64,000 nucleotides of DNA from JBCAXA01 sp038534295 (GTDB lineage Bacteria; Pseudomonadota; Gammaproteobacteria; Steroidobacterales; Woeseiaceae): contig JBCAXA010000001.1 of assembly GCA_038534295.1 (NCBI GenBank), forward strand, positions 310,001 through 374,000, written 5' to 3'. The notes beneath the pieces were generated by a model. It worked only from the letters and a program-made list of their open reading frames with translations, ran no database searches and was not told the DNA's origin. Below are positions 26,804-35,112 of this stretch, in pieces. A program made the translations under genes and the position numbers. Every line of letters begins with the position of its first letter. The stretch's first letter is position 1.

Positions 26804-27831
26804 GGGCGGGGCTCTGCCGGAAACAGCAGGCAACAATCGCCGTAGCTGAAAAAGCGATAGCGCTCGCTTACCGCGTGCCGGTAGGCCGCGAGCATCGTTT
26901 GACGGCCACAAAATGCAGCGACCAATAGCAACAGCGATGAGCGCGGCAAATGAAAGTTTGTGAGCATCGCATCAACGGCGCGAAACCGATAACCGGGCCG
27001 AATGAACAAATCGGTCTCACCATCGAAAGGGCGTACGGCGCCGTCCTGCCAGGCGGCTTCCAGCGATCGTACCGTGGTCGTGCCAACCGCAACGATGCGC
27101 CCGCCGTCGCCGCGCGCTTTTGCGACGGCATCGCAAACGGCTTGCGGTACGATGACCCGTTCGGCGTGCAGCCGGCCTGCCTGCAGCTGCTCGTCGCGCA
27201 AATTCTGGAACGTGCCCGCACCGACGTGCAGCGTGAGCCGCGCGACGGTCACGCCGCTGCCGGTAAGCCGATCGAGTGTCGCCTCGTCAAAATGCAGTCC
27301 CGCCGTTGGCGCGGCAACGGCACCGGCTGCCCGCGCGTAGACGGTTTGGTAGCGCGCGGTATCGGCGCTCTCCGCAGCGCGACCGAGATAAGGCGGCAAC
27401 GGTACGTTGCCGGCAGCGCGCAAAACCTCGTCGAGACTGGCATCGAATTCGAGATCGAACCATTCGCCGCGCCGCCCTGTCACCCGCGCCTGGCCGGCAC
27501 CGTCGATTTGCAGTACGACGCCGGCACGCGGTGACTTGCTCGCGCGCACGTGCGCCAGTGCGCTGCGCTCGCCGGTCACGCGTTCGATCAGAATGTCGAC
27601 GCGACCGCCGGTGTCTTTGGCCCCGGTCAGCTGCGCCGGGATGACCTTGGTGTCGTTGACGACGATGAGATCGCCGCGTTCGAGCTCGTCGGGCAGGGTC
27701 GAGAATTGGGCGTCATCGAGGCGTTTGCGACACGGGTCGACGATGAGCATGCGGCTCGCCGAGCGCTGCGCGAGCGGATAGCGGGCGATCAGCTCGTCGG
27801 GCAGCGTGTAGTCGTAGTCGCCGAGATCCAT
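26800..27831 (-). CDS. queA: S-adenosylmethionine:tRNA ribosyltransferase-isomerase
   Basis: QueA converts preQ1 in tRNA to epoxyqueuosine with the ribosyl part of SAM, the step after Tgt. The 343-residue protein begins MDLGDYDYTLPDELIARYPL and contains GLHFDEA, HVGAGTFQNLRDEQL and NFHLPRSSLLLLVAAF, all characteristic. The start at 27831 is preferred over 27849 because it matches the family N-terminus. It heads the queA-tgt-yajC-secD-secF operon. Confidence 0.96.
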   Translation of the reverse strand: MDLGDYDYTLPDELIARYPLAQRSASRMLIVDPCRKRLDDAQFSTLPDELERGDLIVVNDTKVIPAQLTGAKDTGGRVDILIERVTGERSALAHVRASKSPRAGVVLQIDGAGQARVTGRRGEWFDLEFDASLDEVLRAAGNVPLPPYLGRAAESADTARYQTVYARAAGAVAAPTAGLHFDEATLDRLTGSGVTVARLTLHVGAGTFQNLRDEQLQAGRLHAERVIVPQAVCDAVAKARGDGGRIVAVGTTTVRSLEAAWQDGAVRPFDGETDLFIRPGYRFRAVDAMLTNFHLPRSSLLLLVAAFCGRQTMLAAYRHAVSERYRFFSYGDCCLLFPAEPRP

Positions 27832-27880
27832 CGCGGCGCATGGTAGCAAACCTCGCTAGCGCCGCTGGCGCGTTGCGCGT

Positions 27881-28897
27881 TTATTCCGGCACGGTGAGAT
27901 CGAGTGTGCGTTTGCGTTTGTCACGCATGATGCTTACCGACAAAGGCTCGCCGACGTCATAGCTGCGCAGGATACGCATGCCGTGATCCACGGAGGTCGG
28001 TGCGCGACCGTCGATACTGACGATAACGTCACCCTCTTCGAGCGGCAGTTCGACATCTTCCGGCACACTGAGTACCAGCAGTCCGCTGTCGGTGCCGAAG
28101 TAGCGGCCGAGGCCCGGTGTCATCGGCACCAGCTCGAGGCTGGTCCATGCGCGCTGCGCACCGGATAGCCACGAGTCGTAGCCGTAGCTATAGGCATAGC
28201 TCGACCCGGGACCCTGCACGACGGCAATCCGTGGCTCGACAAACTCATTGACGCGATAGCGAACGCCAGACCGCGGCACGACCTCGACCGATTGCACCTT
28301 GCCATCGCGATCGATGGTCAGCGATATCGGCTCATCGGCGGCGAGCTCATCGAGCTCACCCATGAGCCGCCGTTCCGCTTCGCGATAGGTCGCCGCCGCC
28401 AACGAGCGCTCGCCAATCGCCGTAACGATGTCGCCGCTGCGCACGCCAGCCGCATCAGCAGGCCACCCCGGGGTCACGCCGGTCACGCCGACGCCGGCGA
28501 TGCCGTCCTCGCTCTCACCAATCGGACCGATGTTGATACCGAGCACGGGCCGATCGGCAATCACCAGTGAGCGGGCAATACGCTCGCGAATCTCAGGTTC
28601 GAGCGCGCGCGTCATTTCGGCAAGCTCCAAAGAATTCTCGGCCAGCTCTTTCGCGATGACTTCCATTTCCGCCTGCCGCCGGCGCATTTCCTCGCGCTGC
28701 TCACGGGCTTCTCGACGGCGTTTTTCGATCTCTTCGCGCTGCGCTTCGCGCGCGGCTGCCACCTCGGCTTGCTGCTGCTCGATCTCGGCCTGGCGGGCCT
28801 CGCGCTCTGCCTCCGCGTGATTGTCGGCGAGTGCATGCGCACCGCAGGCGAGCAGAACAACGGGCAGTAGTCGGTACATGACGTGCATAGCTTTCAT
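27881..28897 (-). CDS. Exported coiled-coil protein with two PDZ domains
   Basis: The 338-residue protein has a signal peptide (about residues 1-24, cut near ALADN), a highly charged Glu/Arg/Gln-rich coiled coil (about 28-98) and two PDZ-like domains (about 115-208 and 252-338), each with a GDIVTAIG or GDVIVSIDG core. No protease active site is present, so it is probably a periplasmic binding or sensing protein rather than an enzyme. A Tyr/Ser/Gly-rich linker (about 230-245) joins the PDZ domains. It lies 9 bases downstream of a putative anti-sigma gene and an ECF sigma gene, which suggests an envelope signalling role; the exact role is unknown. Confidence 0.75.
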   Translation of the reverse strand: MKAMHVMYRLLPVVLLACGAHALADNHAEAEREARQAEIEQQQAEVAAAREAQREEIEKRRREAREQREEMRRRQAEMEVIAKELAENSLELAEMTRALEPEIRERIARSLVIADRPVLGINIGPIGESEDGIAGVGVTGVTPGWPADAAGVRSGDIVTAIGERSLAAATYREAERRLMGELDELAADEPISLTIDRDGKVQSVEVVPRSGVRYRVNEFVEPRIAVVQGPGSSYAYSYGYDSWLSGAQRAWTSLELVPMTPGLGRYFGTDSGLLVLSVPEDVELPLEEGDVIVSIDGRAPTSVDHGMRILRSYDVGEPLSVSIMRDKRKRTLDLTVPE

Positions 28898-28906
28898 CCA
28901 GTTCGA

Positions 28907-29422
28907 TTACAAGTCGCTGCGCGGCGTCTGTCGAAAACGCAGTTCGACGAGTTCACGCATGCGTTGTGTGCGTTCGCCCCACAGCGCCGCTTGCCGGGCG
29001 GGATCCATCGATACATCGGCGCTGCCGAGCTCCCAATCAATGGCGGCGATCCGATCGCGCAATACGGTCTCGCGACTGGCGGTGCCGACGGTCACCGCAC
29101 GCGGCGGCGGCGGTGCGTGACGTAACCACGCTTCGAGCAGCTGTGATTGGCGCATCAGCACATCGATCGTCGCCGTCTCGTCGACGACCGGTATGGGCCC
29201 TGTCGTTTCGGTGGGCCATCGCATGACCACCAACGCCAGTAACACCGTTGCCGCAAGCGCCAGCGGCCACAGCATTTGGGTGCGCCGCCGCTGTGGCGCG
29301 GAGTGATCGGCGAGAAGTCCCAAGGCCTCGGCGCGAGCGGCAATGCGCGGCCAGCTGTCGGGATTGGCCGATTCGTCGCCGAGTCCACGCAGGGCATCTG
29401 TCAATTGCGAATCGTCAGTCAT
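28907..29422 (-). CDS. Putative membrane-bound anti-sigma factor
   Basis: This 171-residue protein has an N-terminal cytoplasmic part of about 48 residues, a single membrane helix (about residues 50-68) and a periplasmic part of about 100 residues. It starts 1 base after the stop of the ECF sigma gene. This layout is what anti-sigma factors show, although the zinc-binding ZAS motif (HxxxCxxC) is absent and the N-terminal part is short. I infer the role from position and topology; the sequence itself matches no family I can name. Confidence 0.6.
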   Translation of the reverse strand: MTDDSQLTDALRGLGDESANPDSWPRIAARAEALGLLADHSAPQRRRTQMLWPLALAATVLLALVVMRWPTETTGPIPVVDETATIDVLMRQSQLLEAWLRHAPPPPRAVTVGTASRETVLRDRIAAIDWELGSADVSMDPARQAALWGERTQRMRELVELRFRQTPRSDL

Positions 29423-29423
29423 G

Positions 29424-30011
29424 TCAATTCACCACCGGCGCCAGCGAATTCGCGCCATCCGCCGCGCTACCACCGGCGTCGTTGGTTAGGACTTGGCGAA
29501 GTTTCTCGTGGGCCCGCGCGAGCCGGCTTTTCGAAAAACTGACCGTTTTGTTCATGAGTGCGGCGATTTCGACATGCGTATAGCCTTCGACGTCATACAG
29601 CCAGACCACCGCGCGACTGGCCGCATCGAGTTGCTCAACAGCCCGCACCAAAGCGCGATCAGCGATACCGTCTGGCGTGTCGGGCGCAACCACGAAGTCC
29701 GGCTCCGGCAGCGCCTGGCGACGTCGCTCCCAGCTCGAGCGCAGCAACATCAGCGCTTTGCTCACCGCGATGTGCCGCACCCACGTGCCCAGCGACGCAT
29801 CACCGCGAAAGCCGCCGATGCTCCGGATCACTTCGATAAATGTCTCCTGCAAAACGTCCTCTGCCTTCCCGGGGTCGACGACCAATCGACGGGCGAGCGT
29901 GAAGACCGCATCGGCATAGCGTTCGTAAATCAACGCATGAGCGTCCCGCGCGCCGCGTTGTGCGGCGTCGACGACGTCGGCCGGGAGGGTTTTGCCGCCA
30001 AATCCGCTCAT
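29424..30011 (-). CDS. ECF-type RNA polymerase sigma factor
   Basis: The 195-residue protein has the sigma-70 region 2 signature (about residues 12-80, with DVLQETFIEVIRSIGGFRG and the TWVRHIA stretch) and a region 4 helix-turn-helix (about 125-180, with VEGYTHVEIAALMNKTVSFSKSRLARA). It redirects RNA polymerase to its own promoters, probably in response to an envelope signal relayed by the downstream membrane protein. The C-terminal 20 residues are Ala/Gly/Ser-rich. It starts 90 bases from the tRNA-Leu gene on the other strand. Confidence 0.92.
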   Translation of the reverse strand: MSGFGGKTLPADVVDAAQRGARDAHALIYERYADAVFTLARRLVVDPGKAEDVLQETFIEVIRSIGGFRGDASLGTWVRHIAVSKALMLLRSSWERRRQALPEPDFVVAPDTPDGIADRALVRAVEQLDAASRAVVWLYDVEGYTHVEIAALMNKTVSFSKSRLARAHEKLRQVLTNDAGGSAADGANSLAPVVN

Positions 30012-30060
30012 ACGCCTACTATAGATGCCGGACGGTCCAGAACGGTCGCAGCCCCGGCTG

Positions 30061-30089
30061 TGGTTCTTGCCGGATCGCGCCCGTATACT
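30061..30089 (+). promoter_or_regulatory. Promoter of tRNA-Leu
   Basis: TATACT at 30084-30089 is a strong -10 box 12 bases before the mature tRNA. The -35 at 17-base spacing (TGGTTC, 30061-30066) is weak. A GC-rich stretch (CGCG) follows the -10 box, as is usual for stringently controlled tRNA promoters. Confidence 0.5.
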
Positions 30090-30101
30090 CTCGCGTTCTG
30101 C

Positions 30102-30188
30102 GCCGGGGTGGCGGAACTGGTAGACGCGCCGGATTCAAAATCCGGTTCTGGAAACAGAGTGAGAGTTCGATTCTCTCTCCCGGCACCA
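30102..30188 (+). tRNA. tRNA-Leu (anticodon CAA)
   Basis: The 87-base gene folds as a class II tRNA: a 7-bp acceptor stem (GCCGGGG with TCCCGGC, one G-U pair), a D-arm with the GG-containing loop, an anticodon stem CCGGA/TCCGG with loop TTCAAAA (anticodon CAA, reading UUG), a long variable arm, and a T-loop GTTCGATTC. CCA is encoded at the 3' end (30186-30188). Confidence 0.97.
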
Positions 30189-30196
30189 GCAGATCG

Positions 30197-30240
30197 CGCC
30201 GACGACCGCCAAGCGGCGTCGGCGGCCGGTCGCCACCGGC
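30197..30240 (+). terminator. Two successive hairpins after tRNA-Leu, without T-run
   Basis: CGCCGAC (30197-30203) pairs with GTCGGCG (30218-30224), and directly after it GCCGGT-CGCC-ACCGGC forms a second stem. No T-run follows, so this is not a canonical intrinsic terminator; it may serve 3' processing or Rho-dependent ending before the Nudix gene. Confidence 0.35.
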
Positions 30241-30260
30241 TACGAAACTCAATGATGTAG

Positions 30261-30803
30261 GTGATCAATATCGGCTTTTGCACCGCGTGTGGCGCACCGA
30301 CGCATATGGTTACGCCACACGGCGACACTCGCGAACGCGAAGTCTGCACCCGCTGCCAGACGGTTCACTACCGCAATCCCAAACTCGTGGTTGGCGCTAT
30401 CCCCGTCTTCGACGGGCGTATTTTGCTGTGCAAACGTGCGATCGAACCGCGCTACGGCTATTGGACACTGCCGGCCGGCTTTATGGAACTCGGCGAAACG
30501 ATGGCCGAGGGCGCAGCCCGCGAGACCCTCGAAGAGGCCTGCGCCGAGGTCGATATCGGTCGGCTGTATGCACTCGTCGATGTCGTTCAGGCAGGCCAGG
30601 TCCACGTGTTCTTTACCGCCACCTTCGACGGCAAATTCGCGGCGGGCGAAGAAAGCCTTGATGTGCAGCTGTACGCACCGGAAGATATTCCTTGGTCAGA
30701 GATCGCGTTCCCAAGTGGCCGGTATGCACTGGAGTGCTACATTGAACACGGCGCGGACACGACTGAGACGTTTCTGCACACCGCCAAACGAATTCGACTT
30801 TGA
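30261..30803 (+). CDS. Nudix hydrolase with N-terminal zinc ribbon
   Basis: The 180-residue protein has a zinc ribbon (CTACG and CTRCQ, about residues 7-33) followed by a Nudix domain. The Nudix box GFMELGETMAEGAARETLEEA (about 74-94) keeps all catalytic Glu residues; the later Gly of the consensus is Cys, which I believe is usual in this zinc-ribbon subfamily. Such proteins hydrolyse nucleotide-like diphosphates; the substrate is unknown (ADP-ribose and NADH are possible). The start codon is GTG with a poor ribosome site. fdxA follows after 30 bases. Confidence 0.88.
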   Translation: MINIGFCTACGAPTHMVTPHGDTREREVCTRCQTVHYRNPKLVVGAIPVFDGRILLCKRAIEPRYGYWTLPAGFMELGETMAEGAARETLEEACAEVDIGRLYALVDVVQAGQVHVFFTATFDGKFAAGEESLDVQLYAPEDIPWSEIAFPSGRYALECYIEHGADTTETFLHTAKRIRL

Positions 30804-30833
30804 CTGCGTTCGAACGTAAGAGAAAGCCAGGCC

Positions 30834-31157
30834 ATGACCTTCGTTGTCACCGAAAAATGCATTAAGTGCAAATACACCGACTGTGTAGAAGTCTGCCCAG
30901 TCGATTGTTTCCACGAGGGACCAAACTTTTTGGTCATCGACCCCGACGAGTGCATCGATTGCACGCTCTGCGAACCGGAATGCCCGGTCGAGGCAATCTA
31001 TTCCGAGGACGAGATACCGCCCGGACAGGAGCACTTTCTAGAGCTGAACGCCGAGCTCAGCCGTGATTGGCCGGTGATTACCGAAGCGAAAGATCCGCCG
31101 GAGGACGCCAAACAGTGGGAAGAGGTCGAGAACAAGCTCGACCTACTCGAACGCTAG
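30834..31157 (+). CDS. fdxA: Seven-iron ferredoxin FdxA
   Basis: The 107-residue ferredoxin binds one [3Fe-4S] and one [4Fe-4S] cluster: the Cys pattern is in CIKCKYTDCVEVCPVDCF (residues about 9-26) and CIDCTLCEPECPVEAI (about 40-55). The start TFVVTEKCIKCKYTDCVEVC is the standard one for the Azotobacter ferredoxin I type. It is a cytoplasmic electron carrier; its partner is not evident here. It converges on dsbC, with 6 bases between the stops. Confidence 0.96.
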   Translation: MTFVVTEKCIKCKYTDCVEVCPVDCFHEGPNFLVIDPDECIDCTLCEPECPVEAIYSEDEIPPGQEHFLELNAELSRDWPVITEAKDPPEDAKQWEEVENKLDLLER

Positions 31158-31163
31158 TCGCGC

Positions 31164-31895
31164 TTACGAGCCGCCGAGGCGACGCGCAAGTTCGTCCGGC
31201 GGCAGGTAGCCGCTGACGATTTCACCGTCTTCGAAGATGATGGCCGGCGTGCCCTGCAAGCCAACTTGCGCACCCAAACGGTACGAGTCCATCAGCAGCG
31301 ACGATTCGACACATTCGTCGGAGGTGACGACCTCGTCATTCTTCGCCATCGTAATCGCGACGTTGCGGTCGTTGGCGCACAGCACGTCTTCCGCCTTGCT
31401 CCATGACAAGCTGCCCGGACCGCCGCGCGGATACAAGAGGTAACGTACTTCGATACCGGCGCTCGTGTACTCGCCAATCTGGCGGTGTAGTTTTCGACAA
31501 AAAGTGCAGTCGATGTCGGTAAAAATCGTTACCGAGTGTTTCGTCTCGCCGTCTGGACTGAACACGATCTCCGCACCTTTTGGCGCCGATTCCATGATTA
31601 CTTTGCGGGCGATCCCGGCGGACTTCTGGGTGAGGTTGGTGTCGGTTTCAAGATCGATCAGCTCGCCCTGGAACAAGTAGCGGCCGTCGTCGGTGAGATA
31701 GGCAACCAAAGTCCCTTCGCGAATCTCGAGCATGCCGTCTACGGGCCCGTCGTGGATGCTCTCTTTCTTGATCTGCGGGAAGCGCGCCGTGAACTCGGCT
31801 TTCACCGTGTCGAGATCGGGTTTCGGTTCAGCGAGTGCCAGACCAGGCACCAGCGTGGCGAGCAGCGGCAGAATTCGGAGCAACGAGATTTTCAT
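31164..31895 (-). CDS. dsbC: Thiol:disulfide interchange protein DsbC
   Basis: DsbC is a periplasmic disulfide isomerase, kept reduced by DsbD. The 243-residue precursor has a signal peptide (residues 1-22), an N-terminal dimerisation domain (about 25-85) and a thioredoxin domain with the active site CTFC (Cys130 and Cys133; E. coli has CGYC), the cis-Pro loop GTPAIIF, and a second structural Cys pair (about 173 and 194). No Shine-Dalgarno sequence precedes the ATG. xerD lies about 100 bases upstream on the same strand, the xerD-dsbC order seen in other gammaproteobacteria. Confidence 0.93.
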   Translation of the reverse strand: MKISLLRILPLLATLVPGLALAEPKPDLDTVKAEFTARFPQIKKESIHDGPVDGMLEIREGTLVAYLTDDGRYLFQGELIDLETDTNLTQKSAGIARKVIMESAPKGAEIVFSPDGETKHSVTIFTDIDCTFCRKLHRQIGEYTSAGIEVRYLLYPRGGPGSLSWSKAEDVLCANDRNVAITMAKNDEVVTSDECVESSLLMDSYRLGAQVGLQGTPAIIFEDGEIVSGYLPPDELARRLGGS

Positions 31896-31900
31896 GCGCG

Positions 31901-31906
31901 AGAATA
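31901..31906 (-). promoter_or_regulatory. Candidate -10 box for dsbC, placed for a leaderless transcript
   Basis: TATTCT on the minus strand (4 or 5 of 6 bases match, depending on weighting) ends 5 bases before the dsbC ATG. A transcript would start at or next to the start codon. No -35 box was found at 17 bases. Confidence 0.3.
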
Positions 31907-31995
31907 CCGTCAGTACGGGTTGTAGGGGCTCGGACAGCGGTGCTGACCGTTAGTTTCGCGCAGTCTAGCAGAAGCGCTTGACGCCGATGTGAAGC

Positions 31996-32913
31996 TCAGC
32001 CGCGCGGGTGGTGGCGAGCGTGCAGGTCTTTCAGGCGTTCCCGCGCAACGTGCGTGTAGATCTGGGTCGTGGACAAGTCGCTGTGGCCAAGCAGCAGCTG
32101 CACCACGCGCAGATCCGCACCGTTGTTGAGAAGGTGCGTGGCAAATGCGTGGCGCAAGGTATGCGGCGACATCTTCTTGCCGACGCCCGCCTTTTGCGCA
32201 TAGCGTTTGATGATGTGCCAGAAAGCCTGGCGCGTCATGCGATCGCCGCGCCGCGTGGGGAATACATAATCCGTCTGCCGCTCGAGCAGAATTTCCACAC
32301 GCGGACCTTCGATGAATTCTTTCAGCCAGCGCTGAGATTCAGCGCCGAGCGGAATGAGCCGCTCGCGATCGCCTTTGCCGACAATACGCAGCACGCCCTG
32401 ATTGAGGTTTATTTGGCTGAGCTTGAGGTTGATGAGCTCAGACACACGTACGCCAGTCGCATACAGCAATTCGAGCATTGCGCGGTCGCGATGACCGAGC
32501 GGGTCATCGATGGCTGGCGCTGCCAGCAAGTCTTCGACCTCAGTCTCAGTCAGCGACTTCGGCAGCGAGCGTCCAATACGCGGCATCTCGATATCGAGCG
32601 TCGGATCGACGTCGATGCGTTTCTCGCGGACAAGGTAACGATAGAAACGGCGGAAGCTCGACAGCTGGCGCGCCGTCGAACGAGGCTTGGCGCCGTTGTC
32701 GACGCGATGCGCGATAAAGGCGAGCAAGTCCGCCTTCGACGCGGTCTCGACGCCAGCGTTGATTTCCGGCAGCCAGCGCGCGAGCGCCATCAGGTCGGCG
32801 CGATACGCGCCAAGCGTGTTCTTTGACAGTCCGCGCTCCATCCAGATCGCATCGATGAATCGATCAATCAACGCTTCGGCGTGCGGGGGTACTGCCGCTT
32901 TTTGCTTGGTCAT
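31996..32913 (-). CDS. xerD: Site-specific tyrosine recombinase XerD
   Basis: XerD with XerC resolves chromosome dimers at dif under control of FtsK. The 305-residue protein has the N-terminal core-binding SAM-like domain (about 12-95, IDAIWMERGLSKNTLGAYR) and a C-terminal catalytic domain with the residues of the family: Arg in YATGVRVSEL, the HxxR in SPHTLRHAFATHL, the His in LLGHSDLSTT and the nucleophile Tyr in QIYTHV. It is located with dsbC, which favours XerD over XerC or a mobile integrase. Confidence 0.95.
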   Translation of the reverse strand: MTKQKAAVPPHAEALIDRFIDAIWMERGLSKNTLGAYRADLMALARWLPEINAGVETASKADLLAFIAHRVDNGAKPRSTARQLSSFRRFYRYLVREKRIDVDPTLDIEMPRIGRSLPKSLTETEVEDLLAAPAIDDPLGHRDRAMLELLYATGVRVSELINLKLSQINLNQGVLRIVGKGDRERLIPLGAESQRWLKEFIEGPRVEILLERQTDYVFPTRRGDRMTRQAFWHIIKRYAQKAGVGKKMSPHTLRHAFATHLLNNGADLRVVQLLLGHSDLSTTQIYTHVARERLKDLHARHHPRG

Positions 32914-33054
32914 TGCCGGTACGAATCAGCCTTTCAGCGGCGCTACGGAACCTTTACGTGTCGACCATCGAGGCCGGCTGTGGGTTCGCGATCAGCGCCG
33001 AAACCTAACCGTGCGGAGTATGCGAAAGTGCGACGAAAAGCGGCGTGACCAGCA

Positions 33055-33102
33055 TCACAAATCCCCGTTTCCGTTAACATAAGCGGACTTACGTCACAAA
33101 TC
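33055..33102 (+). repeat. Direct repeat of TCACAAATC in the xerD/acyltransferase intergenic region
   Basis: TCACAAATC occurs at 33055-33063 and 33094-33102, 39 bases apart start to start, in the 232-base gap between divergent xerD and the acyltransferase gene. A weak -10-like TAACAT lies between them (about 33075). The repeat could be a regulator site or chance. Confidence 0.3.
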
Positions 33103-33145
33103 GAACAGTGAATCTCGTTCGATCGTCGCCGCGAGCAGACACTTC

Positions 33146-33853
33146 ATGCCGTCGATCCGACGAATCGCGTATGGCACCTACGCAATCAGTGCCTTTGTGA
33201 TGACCGCCCTGCCAACTTGGCTGCTCGTGGCCGTCGTGCCGGGCCTTGCTCGTCGCCGTCGCATCGCCCATCACGGCGCGCGCGCATTCTTCCGGCTTGC
33301 CGGACTGCGGCTGAGTGTCGATCGCTTCGATCGGCTGCCCGACGAGCCCTGCTTCGTGGTTGCGAATCACGCGAGCTACGTCGACGGCGTTTTGCTCACT
33401 GCCGTATTGCCACCGCGATTTGCGTTCGTCATCAAAGACGACATGGGCAAGGTTCCCATGGCCGGCTATTTTCTGCGGAGAATTGGGTCTCAATTTGTCG
33501 ACCGCACGAATACCCGCCGCAGCGCGCTGGACGCTCGGCGGATCATGCGGGCAGCGAGCCAGGAAACCTCGATCGGCATCTTTCCGGAAGGCACCTTTCG
33601 TCGTGAACCGGGAGTTGGGCGATTTCGCCCCGGCGCATTTCGCGTTGCCGCCCGGCACGGGCTGAAAATCGTCCCGGTAACGATTACCGGCACACGGCAA
33701 CTGCTGCCAGACGGCGCATGGCTGCCGCGGCTCACCCGAATCCGGCTGTTCGTCGCCGAGCCGCTGCAAGGGGACGATGCCGAAGACCTTCGCGAGCTGA
33801 GCCGCGCACGCATACTGGCGAGCGTCGGCGAGCCCGATCTCGACGCGCGCTGA
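33146..33853 (+). CDS. PlsC-like lysophospholipid acyltransferase
   Basis: The 235-residue protein has the glycerolipid acyltransferase motifs: NHASYVD (the HxxxxD catalytic motif, about residue 74), the glycerophosphate-binding stretch before it, and FPEGTFR (about 147). Two N-terminal hydrophobic segments (about 7-35) would anchor it to the inner membrane. It probably acylates lysophosphatidate or another lysolipid; the exact substrate is not decided by sequence. It stands alone, ending with a terminator before the thiolase gene. Confidence 0.87.
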   Translation: MPSIRRIAYGTYAISAFVMTALPTWLLVAVVPGLARRRRIAHHGARAFFRLAGLRLSVDRFDRLPDEPCFVVANHASYVDGVLLTAVLPPRFAFVIKDDMGKVPMAGYFLRRIGSQFVDRTNTRRSALDARRIMRAASQETSIGIFPEGTFRREPGVGRFRPGAFRVAARHGLKIVPVTITGTRQLLPDGAWLPRLTRIRLFVAEPLQGDDAEDLRELSRARILASVGEPDLDAR

Positions 33854-33863
33854 ACGCTGGACT

Positions 33864-33899
33864 GGCGCCAGGGGCCCGGGCACCATGGGCGCCTTTTTT
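33864..33899 (+). terminator. Intrinsic terminator after the acyltransferase gene
   Basis: GGCGCC (33864-33869) pairs with GGCGCC (33888-33893), with further GC pairing inside the loop, and is followed by six Ts (33894-33899). It ends the acyltransferase transcript 20 bases before the thiolase ATG. Confidence 0.75.
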
Positions 33900-33918
33900 G
33901 ATTTCGGAGACGCCGCTG

Positions 33919-35100
33919 ATGTCCCAGCCGTCTGTTGTCATCGTCGCCGCGCGACGTACCCCGATCGGCTCCTTTCAAGGCGTTTTTGCGCCACTCGCCG
34001 CCCCTGGACTGGCCGCCACTGGGATTCGCGCCGTTCTTGACGATACCGGTATTGACCCGGCCGATTTATCGCAGGCGCTAGTCGGTACGGTCCTACCGGC
34101 CGGTATCGGTCAGGCGCCGGCACGCCAGGCCGCGTTGGCGGGCGGCGTACCGAAGAGCGTCGGCTGCGTTACCGTCAACAAAGTGTGTGGCTCGGGCCTG
34201 CAGACTGTGATCCACGGCGCCGATGCCATTCGCGCCGGGTCCGCCGAACTCATTCTCGCCGGCGGCATGGAATCGATGACGAACGCACCGTACTTGTTGC
34301 CGAAAGCGCGCGGCGGGCTGCGCATGGGTCATCAGGAAATTCTCGATCACATGTTTTACGACGGCCTGCAAAACCCGTACGACGGCCAAATGATGGGGCA
34401 GTTTGGCGACTCGACGGCGGCTCGGTACAGCTTTAGTCGCGAAGACCAAGACGCGTTCGCTATTGCGTCGGTCGAGCGCGCGCAGAGCGCGCAAGCCGCG
34501 GGCGCCTTTGCCAACGAGATCGCGCCGGTCACCGTTGTTACACGCAAAGGTCAGAGCGTCGTTGACGCCGATGAAGAACCGCAGCGGCTGAATGTCGAGA
34601 AGATTCCGTCATTGCGCCCGGCGTTTGCCAAAGACGGTACGGTTACCGCGGCAAGTTCGTCGTCGATTTCAGACGGGGCCGCGTTCGTTGTGTTGATGAG
34701 CGAAGACGAAGCATCGCGGCGCGGCTTGACGCCGCTTGCCCGGATTGTCGACTACACGAATTTCGCGCATGAACCGGAATGGTTCACGACGGCGCCGATC
34801 GGCGCGATCAAAAAGCTGCACGAGCGTACCGGCCTCAATCCAGACAGCGTGGATCTGTACGAAATCAACGAAGCCTTTGCGTGCGTGACCATGGCGGCGA
34901 TGCACGACGTCGGCCTCGCGCACGAGCAGGTCAACGTCAATGGCGGCGCTTGCGCGCTTGGCCATCCGATCGGCGCGACCGGCACCCGAATTCTGGTGAC
35001 CTTGCTGCACGCACTCATCAATCGCGGCGGCAAGCGCGGCATCGCGTCGCTGTGCCTTGGCGGTGGTGAAGCGCTGGCGATGGCGATCGAGCGACCGTAG
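33919..35100 (+). CDS. Acetyl-CoA acetyltransferase (thiolase)
   Basis: The 393-residue thiolase either cleaves 3-ketoacyl-CoA or condenses two acetyl-CoA. The nucleophile Cys is in NKVCGSGLQ (about residue 89), the NEAFA motif and the second Cys in GGACALGHPIGATG (about 378) are present, and the start SQPSVVIVAARRTPIGSFQG is typical of the AtoB/PhaA type. The frame extends upstream to 33718, but that part lies within the acyltransferase gene and its terminator; the ATG at 33919 is the family start. With acyl-CoA dehydrogenases and ETF-QO in the window, a catabolic role is likely, but direction of use is not decided. Confidence 0.93.
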   Translation: MSQPSVVIVAARRTPIGSFQGVFAPLAAPGLAATGIRAVLDDTGIDPADLSQALVGTVLPAGIGQAPARQAALAGGVPKSVGCVTVNKVCGSGLQTVIHGADAIRAGSAELILAGGMESMTNAPYLLPKARGGLRMGHQEILDHMFYDGLQNPYDGQMMGQFGDSTAARYSFSREDQDAFAIASVERAQSAQAAGAFANEIAPVTVVTRKGQSVVDADEEPQRLNVEKIPSLRPAFAKDGTVTAASSSSISDGAAFVVLMSEDEASRRGLTPLARIVDYTNFAHEPEWFTTAPIGAIKKLHERTGLNPDSVDLYEINEAFACVTMAAMHDVGLAHEQVNVNGGACALGHPIGATGTRILVTLLHALINRGGKRGIASLCLGGGEALAMAIERP

Positions 35101-35112
35101 CGCCGCGCGACG

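Noticed and set aside
30261..30803. Nudix box with Cys in place of the late Gly
   Set aside because: I believe this is usual in the zinc-ribbon Nudix subfamily; all catalytic Glu are kept.
31996..32913. Mobile-element integrase
   Set aside because: The tyrosine recombinase is next to dsbC with no att-like repeats or phage genes, so it is housekeeping XerD.
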